A DNA stretch of 24,827 bases, from the NCBI GenBank assembly GCA_016297325.1, contig JAEDGW010000027.1, positions 1 to 24,827 on the forward strand. The letters are read 5' to 3'. Both the position numbers and the translations under genes were made by a program. This DNA is from Coprococcus sp. Lineage in GTDB: Bacteria; Bacillota; Clostridia; Lachnospirales; Lachnospiraceae. The notes under the pieces were generated by a model. The model had not been told where the DNA came from, made no database searches, and saw only the letters and a program-made list of their open reading frames with translations. This document shows, piece after piece, positions 1 to 6,681 of the stretch; position 1 is the first letter of the stretch; the number at the start of each line of letters is the position of its first letter.

Positions 1-1011
1 CACATCAATCTGCCATTTATATCGACAGTGAAGAATCAGCCGGTGCATCTGGATATGACGATAACCAGGGAGCAGTTCAATGAGCTCACCTATGATCTGG
101 TGGAGAGAACGGCGGGACCTGTAAACCAGGCATTATCCGATGCGGGCATAACGAGAAATCAGATAGATAAAGTGCTGCTGGTGGGCGGATCGACCCGTAT
201 ACCGGCGGTTGTGGATAAGGTCCGTGCCATAACCGGCAGGGAGCCATCCAAGAATATGAACCCGGACGAGTGCGTTGCCATGGGTGCGGCGGTCCAGGGA
301 AGCAAGCTCAGCGGCGAGCTCACCGTGTCGAACAAGGTGAATGACATTCTCCTCATGGATGTGACACCTCTTTCGCTGTCCATTGAGACACTTGGAGGCG
401 TGGCAAATGTCATCATTCCGAGAAATTCTGCCATTCCGACCAGGGCATCAAAGATATTTACCACGGCGGGCAATTTCCAGAGGGATGTCGAGATTAAGGT
501 GTACCAGGGCGAGAGACATTTCACAAGGGACAACAAGCTGCTAGGCAACTTCAGACTCAGCGGTATCAAGAGAGCCATGGCGGGAGTTCCTCAGATCGAG
601 GTCACATTTGACATGGATGCAAATGGTATCCTCAAGGTTTCAGCTAAGGATCTTGGCAGGGGCGTGGAACAGCAGATAGTGATCACATCCAGCACCAACC
701 TTTCGGAGGAGGAGATCCGCAGAGCCAGGGAGGATGCGAAGAAGTACGAGGATGATGTGGCTGGAGCCAGAGAGTTCAAAGACATTATGAACGAGGCGGA
801 GGCGTATGTATATAAGGTAGAGAATCTTCTTGAGACCAAGGGCGCACAGCTCGATAAAAAAGAAATGAAACGGATCAAGAGCGACTGCGAGTATCTGAAG
901 AAGCTTGTGACACGAACAGACATGAATCATGTAGATGACGTGGAGATGGGCAGGATGAAGGAAGCCTATAGACAGCTCCAGGAATCCGCAGAGAAACTGG
1001 AGACAATGTAG
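1..1011 (+). CDS. dnaK: Hsp70 / DnaK-family chaperone, 3' part (5' end outside window)
   Basis: The reading frame is open from base 1, so the gene is cut by the window edge and its start is not visible; the GTG at 28 is internal. Seen: the second half of the nucleotide-binding domain, including the VLLVGGSTRIP signature and the NPDECVAMGAAVQG block, then the beta-sandwich peptide-binding domain (DVTPLSLSIETLGG, later VTFDMDANGILKVSAKD), then a helical lid. Family role: ATP-driven binding and release of unfolded polypeptides with a J-protein and a nucleotide exchange factor. Odd: the protein stops at the lid helices (ends KLETM) and lacks the disordered acidic tail usual in housekeeping DnaK. 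It sits beside DUF5685 and a J-protein rather than grpE/dnaJ. I infer a specialised Hsp70 paralogue; use of the symbol dnaK for it is provisional. Confidence 0.9.
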   Translation, partial: HINLPFISTVKNQPVHLDMTITREQFNELTYDLVERTAGPVNQALSDAGITRNQIDKVLLVGGSTRIPAVVDKVRAITGREPSKNMNPDECVAMGAAVQGSKLSGELTVSNKVNDILLMDVTPLSLSIETLGGVANVIIPRNSAIPTRASKIFTTAGNFQRDVEIKVYQGERHFTRDNKLLGNFRLSGIKRAMAGVPQIEVTFDMDANGILKVSAKDLGRGVEQQIVITSSTNLSEEEIRRAREDAKKYEDDVAGAREFKDIMNEAEAYVYKVENLLETKGAQLDKKEMKRIKSDCEYLKKLVTRTDMNHVDDVEMGRMKEAYRQLQESAEKLETM

Positions 1012-1015
1012 CCTG

Positions 1016-1035
1016 GGGACGGAGGTGCCTGCCCC
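1016..1035. repeat. GC-rich hairpin, REP-like remnant
   Basis: Just after the Hsp70 stop lies GGGGACGGAGGTGCCTGCCCC-like DNA whose GGGG and CCCC ends can pair around an internal loop. There is no T-run after it, so it is not a convincing terminator. GGGGACGG-type hairpins recur as repetitive extragenic elements in many Firmicutes, which is why I flag it. The assignment is tentative. Confidence 0.3.
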
Positions 1036-1113
1036 CCGATACGAAATGGAAGACTTGGAATATCGGGTATCTTTATATATAATATTTAGGAAATTTCGAG
1101 GAGAATGGTGATT

Positions 1114-1509
1114 ATGAAAGACAAATTTATAAGATTTATGAGATCCAGGTACGGCAACGATCAGTTGTCATCATTTCTTACCTGGGGTGGATTGATATTT
1201 ATGGTGCTGGATGCATTTATCAAGACAGGGATATTTTATTCCCTTGGACTTTTAATGTTCGCTTATGGATATGTGAGGATCATGTCCAAGAACTATGACA
1301 AGCGCGCGGCTCAGAACAGATGGTTTATGGAGCACACCGCGGGCGTGAGAAATATATTCAAGCGCGCGAAGAAACAGAAGGAAGCCGGCAAGGAATACAA
1401 GATATTTGTCTGCAGCAAATGTCAGCAGATGATCAGAGTCCCAAGGGGCAAGGGCAAGATAGAGATCAGATGCCCTAAGTGCGGCAACAGATTTGTGAAG
1501 AAGTCTTAG
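1114..1509 (+). CDS. Small membrane protein with C-terminal zinc ribbon
   Basis: The protein has 131 residues. Start choice: the GAGGAG Shine-Dalgarno (1098-1103) lies 10 nt before the ATG at 1114 but only 1 nt before an earlier ATG at 1105, so 1114 is preferred. Seen: a short basic N-terminus, two hydrophobic stretches (about residues 21-36 and 39-56) that can form a membrane hairpin, a basic linker rich in Lys and Arg (about 62-95), and a zinc ribbon made by Cys100-x2-Cys103 and Cys120-x2-Cys123. The topology suggests a cytoplasmic zinc-ribbon tail on a membrane anchor. Its place between Hsp70 and DUF5685 in one direction suggests it recruits or anchors part of that set, which is inference. 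No specific family is recognised. Confidence 0.8.
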   Translation: MKDKFIRFMRSRYGNDQLSSFLTWGGLIFMVLDAFIKTGIFYSLGLLMFAYGYVRIMSKNYDKRAAQNRWFMEHTAGVRNIFKRAKKQKEAGKEYKIFVCSKCQQMIRVPRGKGKIEIRCPKCGNRFVKKS

Positions 1510-1563
1510 TAACAGCACAGACTGATAAAGTCGTATGCTGTAATACAGTGTGGAGATTGAGAG

Positions 1564-2487
1564 ATGTTTGGATATATAGTGGTGAACCAGCCTGAGCTTA
1601 AGATGAAAGAATACGATGAATACCGTAAGTATTATTGCGGCTTGTGCAAATCGTTAAAGGACAGATACGGTGCCAGAGGACAGATCAGCCTTAGCTATGA
1701 CATGACGTTTCTGGTGCTTCTTCTGACGGGATTGTACGAACCGGAGAAGCACTCGGGCAGCCGAAGATGCATCGCACACCCGACATCAAAGCATACTTAT
1801 GTACAGAATGAGTACACAGACTATGTTGCAGACATGAATGTCATCCTTACCTATTATAAATGTATAGATGACTGGGATGATGAGCATATGTTTACCAGGA
1901 AGCTTTATGCAGATGTGCTGTTCGCCGGGAAAAATGGCAGGAGACTCAAGGAAGATTATCCACAGAAGATTCGCAGCATAGTGGAGAACCTCAAGGCGAT
2001 AAGCGAGCTGGAGGATGCGGGATCTGACGATATGGATGCATTGTCAGGGCATTTCGGCAATATCATGGCAGAGATCTGCGCACCGGCTCATGACGAGTGG
2101 GAATCTTATCTCAGGACTATAGGCTATTATCTGGGCAAATTTGTCTACATAATGGATGCATATGACGATATAGAAAAGGATATAGGAGCAGGAAATTACA
2201 ATCCGTTTGTATGCAGACTTGCACATGAGCTGGATGTTGATGTACAATCAGTGGGTGTGGATTCGCCCATAGAACCGGGCAAATGGCAGGAGCTTGCAGA
2301 GTGGACGAAGGACGTTCTGATGATGATGGTGGCTCCGCTTGCAAAGGAGTATGAGATGCTTCCTATTATTGAGAATGTAGGAATACTCAGGAACATAATA
2401 TACTCGGGAATATGGGAAGCGTATTATGCGACCACAAACAGAAGATGTGGCTGCGTAGAAGATAAAAATTCAGAAGATAAAATGTAG
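1564..2487 (+). CDS. DUF5685 family protein with two Asp-rich motifs
   Basis: The protein has 307 residues, with GAGATTGAGAG just before the ATG as a weak ribosome site. Recognised family pattern: N-terminal MFGYIVVNQPELK, then YRKYYCGLCKSL (Cys25, Cys28), RRCIAHP (Cys69, His72), YYKCIDDWDDE (102-107), and a later YIMDAYDDIEKD (Asp198, 201, 202, 206) followed by NYNPF. The fold looks all-helical. The DDWDD and DAYDDIEKD motifs about 95 residues apart, the second preceded by LG and followed by NPF, resemble the paired Asp motifs of squalene/phytoene-synthase-type enzymes; this is my inference, not an established function. Cys25/Cys28/Cys69/His72 could bind a metal. The last residues run into a 15-bp repeat, where one missing base produces the TAG stop (see the repeat entry). 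Its neighbours are Hsp70 and a J-protein. Confidence 0.85.
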   Translation: MFGYIVVNQPELKMKEYDEYRKYYCGLCKSLKDRYGARGQISLSYDMTFLVLLLTGLYEPEKHSGSRRCIAHPTSKHTYVQNEYTDYVADMNVILTYYKCIDDWDDEHMFTRKLYADVLFAGKNGRRLKEDYPQKIRSIVENLKAISELEDAGSDDMDALSGHFGNIMAEICAPAHDEWESYLRTIGYYLGKFVYIMDAYDDIEKDIGAGNYNPFVCRLAHELDVDVQSVGVDSPIEPGKWQELAEWTKDVLMMMVAPLAKEYEMLPIIENVGILRNIIYSGIWEAYYATTNRRCGCVEDKNSEDKM

Positions 2488-2560
2488 AAGATGAAAATGC
2501 AGAATATAAAAGTGCAGAATATGAAATTGTAGAAGATGAAACTATAGAAGATGAAATTGT
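2457..2560 (+). repeat. 15-bp tandem repeat, 7 units, one unit 14 bp
   Basis: Seven consecutive units follow the pattern AGAAKATRAAAWTGY: 2457-2471, 2472-2485 (14 bp), 2486-2500, 2501-2515, 2516-2530, 2531-2545 and 2546-2560. The first units encode the end of DUF5685 (VEDKN, SEDK). The second unit has four A's where the first has five, and this single-base loss brings in the TAG at 2485-2487. In the restored frame (from 2484) the units read VEDEN, AEYKS, AEYEI, VEDET, IEDEI, V and end at TAA 2562-2564. Confidence 0.85.
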
Positions 2561-2674
2561 TTAAGAGACAACAGAAAATTAAAATGTCATCAATATAAGA
2601 TTACATGATATATAGCATCAGGTCTGGTCAAAGACGATTACAAACGGTCTGGTGAAAAGGATAGGGAACAGGTT

Positions 2675-3469
2675 ATGAAAGATCCTTACGAGGTGCTGGG
2701 TCTCAAAAGAGGTGCCAGCGAGGAAGAAGTGAAAAAAGCATATAGAAGGCTGAGTCGCAAGTATCATCCGGATGCGAACATCAACAATCCTCACAAGGAT
2801 GAGGCTGAGGAGAAGTTCAAGGAGATACAGCAGGCGTACAAGTCCATTGTGAGTGGTGAGGCTGACCGTGCAAGCTACGGCGGTGCTGGTGGGTATGGAA
2901 CTGGAAACTCTCAGGGTTATGGCAACAGTTATGGATCTGGCGGTTCTTATGGTGGTTCGTCAGGAGGATACGGACAGTACGATGATCCGTTTGGTGGTTT
3001 CGGCGGATTTGGCGGATTCGGTCCGTTTGGCTTTGGCGGATATCAGAGACAGAATGATTACGATCCAAATGACAAGGATTCCAGATATTTTCAGGCTGCG
3101 AAGAGCTACATGAACAGCGGAAGCTATGAGGAGGCAAAGAACGTCCTCAATCAGATAGATGACCATGATGCCAGATGGCATTATTACAGTGGCGTGTGCA
3201 ACGCCGGGCTTGGCAATCAGATCAGAGCCATGGAGATGCTGAAGCGTGCTATGGAACTTGAGCCGGGCAATCAGGAATACCGTCAGGCGTATGAGTCCAT
3301 CAAGAGTGGACGTCAGTGGTATATGGACAGAGGTGCCGGATATGGAATGGATATGCCGACCGGCGGAATGTTCTGCAACAACCTTTGTACTATATGTACT
3401 CTCATGTCATGTTGCATGAGTGGAGTGCCTTGCGTGTGCTGTATGCCTGGTGGATATGGTAGAAGTTAG
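2675..3469 (+). CDS. J-domain protein with Gly-rich linker, TPR-like region and Cys-rich tail
   Basis: The protein has 264 residues. Seen in order: an N-terminal J domain (residues 3-66) with the invariant HPD at 31-33, which stimulates Hsp70 ATPase; a Gly/Tyr/Ser then Gly/Phe-rich linker (about 68-123); two TPR-like helical repeats (about 135-212, including SYEEAKNVLNQ and AMEMLKRAMELEPG); and a tail with eight cysteines between 234 and 256 (Cys234, 238, 241, 246, 247, 253, 255, 256). It lacks the canonical DnaJ zinc fingers and C-terminal peptide-binding domains, so it is a class III/C J-protein rather than DnaJ itself. The Hsp70 at the start of this operon is the obvious partner (inference). 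The Cys tail could bind metal or sit at the membrane. It is the last gene before a strong terminator. Confidence 0.88.
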   Translation: MKDPYEVLGLKRGASEEEVKKAYRRLSRKYHPDANINNPHKDEAEEKFKEIQQAYKSIVSGEADRASYGGAGGYGTGNSQGYGNSYGSGGSYGGSSGGYGQYDDPFGGFGGFGGFGPFGFGGYQRQNDYDPNDKDSRYFQAAKSYMNSGSYEEAKNVLNQIDDHDARWHYYSGVCNAGLGNQIRAMEMLKRAMELEPGNQEYRQAYESIKSGRQWYMDRGAGYGMDMPTGGMFCNNLCTICTLMSCCMSGVPCVCCMPGGYGRS

Positions 3470-3480
3470 ATAACATAAGA

Positions 3481-3519
3481 AGACAGACTTATTATGATAT
3501 GTAATAAGTCTGTCTTTTT
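3481..3519 (+). terminator. Intrinsic terminator of the Hsp70-J operon
   Basis: A perfect 14-bp stem, AGACAGACTTATTA (3481-3494) with TAATAAGTCTGTCT (3502-3515), encloses a 7-nt loop and is followed by a T-run (3515-3519). It begins 12 nt after the J-protein stop. Confidence 0.93.
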
Positions 3520-3549
3520 ATGTGAAACAATCCAATTTAGAGAGATAGT

Positions 3550-3740
3550 AAAAAACAATCGTAGCAAGTATAATCGCCTACTATATTTGCAAATGGCTGG
3601 ATAGTGACAAGTAGCCCTGGCAATCAGCATAAGGAATACGTCGCCTTGCCATAAAGACGGAGAACCCACTGGGAGTCGCCTCTCCTGGGGGGGCATTTGT
3701 GCCTTATATAGCATAATGATAGATATAATATCTTTTGCCT
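3550..3740 (-). ncRNA. Candidate structured noncoding RNA, family not identified
   Basis: This gene-free stretch shows all the parts of a minus-strand RNA gene of about 190 nt. An extended -10 (TGC then TATAAT, minus strand 3755-3747) would start transcription near 3740. The 3' end has a bulged stem (3561-3567 with 3574-3581) followed by six U (3555-3550). Between them, two distant helices close the molecule: 3581-3586 with 3706-3711, and 3590-3595 with 3694-3699. Inside are the hairpins GGAG-AGGCGA-CUCC and CCC-AGU-GGG, a 6-bp TGGCAA/TTGCCA stem (3618-3623 with 3646-3651), and GGCGAC twice. 6S RNA and the raiA motif have comparable size; I cannot assign either from memory. No convincing coding frame is present. 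Confidence 0.55.
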
Positions 3741-3746
3741 GGCCAC

Positions 3747-3777
3747 ATTATAGCATATATACGTGATGCGTTTACAA
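3747..3777 (-). promoter_or_regulatory. Promoter of the candidate RNA
   Basis: On the minus strand a consensus TATAAT (3752-3747) is preceded by TGC, giving an extended -10. Upstream is TTGTAA (3777-3772) with a long 19-nt spacer, so the extended -10 is probably what makes it work. Confidence 0.5.
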
Positions 3778-3871
3778 TATTCTAGTAATCAATGAATACT
3801 CATCCTAAAATTCATGTCAACCAATAAAATTCGATATTATCAGACTTTTATCGCTATTTAATGTAAAAAAA

Positions 3872-3900
3872 CTGTAAAATTTATTAGACTACAGTCTAAT
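3872..3900 (+). promoter_or_regulatory. glgP promoter with overlapping palindromic operator
   Basis: CTGTAA (3872-3877), a 17-nt spacer and TCTAAT (3895-3900) form a plausible promoter. A perfect inverted repeat, ATTAGACT-AC-AGTCTAAT (3883-3900), covers the spacer and the whole -10. A protein bound there should block polymerase, so it is probably a repressor site; the regulator is not in the window as far as I can tell. Confidence 0.5.
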
Positions 3901-4021
3901 TTTATAGTGTTATTTAACAAATTTTTTCTAACATATTGAGAAAAAAAAGGGTTGATGATAGAATAAAACAGTGAAAATGGAAATAAAATATATCTATTTA
4001 TCCAAGGAGGGAATGAATCAG

Positions 4022-6469
4022 ATGAAGATGTTAGCAGATTTCGATAAGGAAGGCTTCAAGAAGGAAGTTATTACTAACGTAAAAACTCTTTTCCGTAAGC
4101 CTATCGAGGAGGCTACCCCACAGCAGGTATTCCAGGCAGTCAGCTATGCAGTCAAGGATGACATCATTGACAGATGGATCGCTACACACAAGGAGTACGA
4201 GAAGAAGAACGTCAAGACAGTTTACTATCTGTCTATGGAGTTCCTCATGGGTAGAGCACTCGGTAACAATCTTATCAACTTAACCTACTACGATGCAGTT
4301 AAGGAAGCACTTGACGAGTTAGGATTTGACCTGAACTTTATAGAGGATCAGGAGCCTGATGCCGCTCTGGGTAATGGCGGTCTCGGACGTCTTGCAGCTT
4401 GTTTCCTTGATTCATTGGCAACACTTGGTTATCCTGCATACGGTTGTGGTATCAGATACAAGTATGGTATGTTCAAGCAGGGTATCAAGGATGGATATCA
4501 GGTTGAGATGCCGGATGACTGGCTCAAGGATGGCAACCCATTTGAGGTTAAGCGTTCGGAGTATGCTGTTGAGGTTAAGTTTGGTGGTTATGTAAGAGTT
4601 GAGAACAAGAATGGCAGAAACTACTTTATACAGGATGGATATCAGTCAGTTCGTGCCGTACCTTATGACCTTCCAGTCATCGGCTATGGCAACAACGTTG
4701 TAAATACACTTAGAATCTGGGATGCTGAGGCAATCCAGGAATTCTGCCTTGACTCATTTGACAAGGGTGAGTATGAGAAGGCAGTAGAGCAGCAGAACCT
4801 TGCAAAGACTATCGTCGAGGTTCTCTATCCAAATGACAATCACTACGCAGGTAAGGAGCTCAGACTGAGACAGCAGTATTTCTTCATCTCAGCTTCAGTT
4901 CAGAGAGCTATCCTCAAGTTCAAGGAGCTCAACAAGGATATCCACAAGCTGCCAGAGAAGGTAACATTCCAGATGAATGATACACACCCAACAGTAGCAG
5001 TTGCCGAGCTCATGAGAATCCTCATGGATGAGGAAGGACTTGAGTGGGATGACGCTTGGGATATCACAACAAGAACTTGTGCATACACCAACCATACGAT
5101 CATGGCAGAGGCACTTGAGAAGTGGCCTATCGAGCTGTTTTCAAGATTACTTCCACGTATCTACCAGATCGTTGAGGAGATCAACAGAAGATTCGTTCTC
5201 AAGATTCAGGAGATGTATCCGGGCAACCAGGATAAGGTTAAGAACATGGCAGTTCTTTATGATGGTCAGGTTAAGATGGCTCATCTTGCAATTGCAGGTT
5301 CTTACTCAGTAAACGGTGTTGCAGCTCTTCATACCAAGATCCTTGAGGAGAGAGAGCTTAAGGACTTCTATGAGATGAGACCAGAGCAGTTCAACAACAA
5401 GACAAATGGTATCACTCAGAGACGTTTCCTGCTTCATGCTAACCCACTTCTTGCAAACTGGATCACAGACAAGATCGGTGACGAGTGGATAACAAATCTT
5501 TCACACCTTAAGAAGCTCAAGGTATATGTGGATGATGAGAAGTGCCAGCAGGAGTTCATGAACATCAAGTATCAGAACAAGATCCGTCTTGCAAAGTACA
5601 TCAAGGAGCACAACGGTGTGGATGTAGATCCTCGTTCAATCTTCGATGTACAGGTTAAGAGACTTCATGAGTACAAGAGACAGCTTCTGAACATCCTTCA
5701 TGTTATGCATCTGTATAACAGACTGAAGACAGAGCCAGAATTCGATATGTACCCAAGAACATTCATCTTTGGAGCAAAGGCATCAGCAGGCTACAAGAGA
5801 GCAAAGCTTATCATCAAGCTCATCAACTCAGTTGCAGATGTTATCAACAACGATGCTTCAATCGATGGCAAGATCAAGGTTGTATTTATAGAGAACTACA
5901 GAGTATCCAATGCCGAGATCATCTTCGCAGCAGCAGATGTATCAGAGCAGATCTCAACAGCTTCAAGAGAGGCTTCAGGTACAGGTAACATGAAGTTCAT
6001 GCTGAACGGTGCACCTACACTTGGAACCATGGACGGAGCAAACGTAGAGATCGTTGAGGAAGTTGGTATCGAGAACGCATTTATCTTCGGTCTCTCAGCA
6101 GAAGAGGTTATGAAGTATGAGCGCGAGGGCGGCTATAACCCTATGGATATCTACAACAACAATCAGGCTGTAAGAAGAGTTCTCACACAGCTTATCGATG
6201 GCACTTATGCAAAGGATGATCCGGACAGATTCAGAGATCTCTACGATTCTCTCACAAAGGAAGATGTATACTTCATCCTCAAGGACTTCGATTCATATGC
6301 AGAGGCTCAGCAGAAGGTTGACAAGGCATACCAGGATGAGAAGAGCTGGGCAAAGATGGCTATGCTCAACACAGCATGCGCTGGAAAGTTCTCATCAGAC
6401 AGAACTATCGAGGAGTATGCAAAGGAGATCTGGAAGCTTAAGAAGGTTAAGGTAACTCTGGATAGATAA
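4022..6469 (+). CDS. glgP: Glycogen / maltodextrin phosphorylase (GT35)
   Basis: The protein has 815 residues, normal for the family. It removes glucose units from glycogen or maltodextrin with phosphate, giving glucose-1-phosphate, using pyridoxal phosphate. Seen: YYLSMEFLMGRAL near the N-terminus, EPDAALGNGGLGRLAACFLDS, VTFQMNDTHPTVAVAELMR, VKRLHEYKRQLLN, and the PLP block EASGTGNMKFMLNGAPTLG with the cofactor lysine at about residue 658. Start choice: AAGGAGG at 4004-4010 lies 11 nt before ATG 4022 and only 2 nt before ATG 4013; a GTG at 3971 in the same frame has no ribosome site. Codon usage is tidy (CTT, AAG, GAG), as in highly expressed genes. It has its own promoter region and terminator, so it is probably monocistronic. 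Cytoplasmic. Confidence 0.96.
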   Translation: MKMLADFDKEGFKKEVITNVKTLFRKPIEEATPQQVFQAVSYAVKDDIIDRWIATHKEYEKKNVKTVYYLSMEFLMGRALGNNLINLTYYDAVKEALDELGFDLNFIEDQEPDAALGNGGLGRLAACFLDSLATLGYPAYGCGIRYKYGMFKQGIKDGYQVEMPDDWLKDGNPFEVKRSEYAVEVKFGGYVRVENKNGRNYFIQDGYQSVRAVPYDLPVIGYGNNVVNTLRIWDAEAIQEFCLDSFDKGEYEKAVEQQNLAKTIVEVLYPNDNHYAGKELRLRQQYFFISASVQRAILKFKELNKDIHKLPEKVTFQMNDTHPTVAVAELMRILMDEEGLEWDDAWDITTRTCAYTNHTIMAEALEKWPIELFSRLLPRIYQIVEEINRRFVLKIQEMYPGNQDKVKNMAVLYDGQVKMAHLAIAGSYSVNGVAALHTKILEERELKDFYEMRPEQFNNKTNGITQRRFLLHANPLLANWITDKIGDEWITNLSHLKKLKVYVDDEKCQQEFMNIKYQNKIRLAKYIKEHNGVDVDPRSIFDVQVKRLHEYKRQLLNILHVMHLYNRLKTEPEFDMYPRTFIFGAKASAGYKRAKLIIKLINSVADVINNDASIDGKIKVVFIENYRVSNAEIIFAAADVSEQISTASREASGTGNMKFMLNGAPTLGTMDGANVEIVEEVGIENAFIFGLSAEEVMKYEREGGYNPMDIYNNNQAVRRVLTQLIDGTYAKDDPDRFRDLYDSLTKEDVYFILKDFDSYAEAQQKVDKAYQDEKSWAKMAMLNTACAGKFSSDRTIEEYAKEIWKLKKVKVTLDR

Positions 6470-6499
6470 TTATATATCAGAATAGATATTGACATGTAG

Positions 6500-6569
6500 A
6501 ATCCTTCTACATCCCAAAGGAGTCGGTGGACGAACCAGTTTTATCCTGTGGGGTGTGGGAGGATTTTTT
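6500..6569 (+). terminator. Terminator after glgP with a large structured loop
   Basis: AATCCTTCTACATCCCA (6500-6516) pairs with TGGGGTGTGGGAGGATT (6549-6565) over 17 positions including three G-U pairs, followed by T6566-6569. The 32-nt loop can fold further (TGG-ACGA-ACCA). An alternative short hairpin, ATGTAGAA-TCC-TTCTACAT (6494-6512), competes with the 5' arm, so the element has two exclusive folds. Confidence 0.8.
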
Positions 6570-6616
6570 ATATGGTGCGGAAGGATTTCATGTGGTTATG
6601 GGATAAGATATTGTGT

Positions 6617-6628
6617 TATAATTATAAT
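6617..6628 (+). promoter_or_regulatory. Candidate -10 region of the endoglucanase gene
   Basis: Two TATAAT hexamers lie side by side (6617-6622 and 6623-6628) about 55 nt before the start codon. No good -35 is visible at the right distance, so strength and exact start are uncertain. Confidence 0.4.
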
Positions 6629-6681
6629 AAATTTTTAAGTGATAAAGAAGTTTATACAAATGAAAAGGGGGTACATACTTT

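Noticed and set aside
3592..3700. Known riboswitch (cobalamin, THF or c-di-AMP type) in the gap before glgP
   Set aside because: None of the core conserved sequences I know for these classes is present, and the best promoter points away from glgP.
3466..3714. Minus-strand open frame of 82 codons after the J-protein gene
   Set aside because: It has no ribosome site, spans the terminator and the candidate RNA, and shows no protein-like composition.
3971..4021. GTG start for glycogen phosphorylase
   Set aside because: It would place the strong AAGGAGG site inside the coding region; ATG 4022 fits the family N-terminus.
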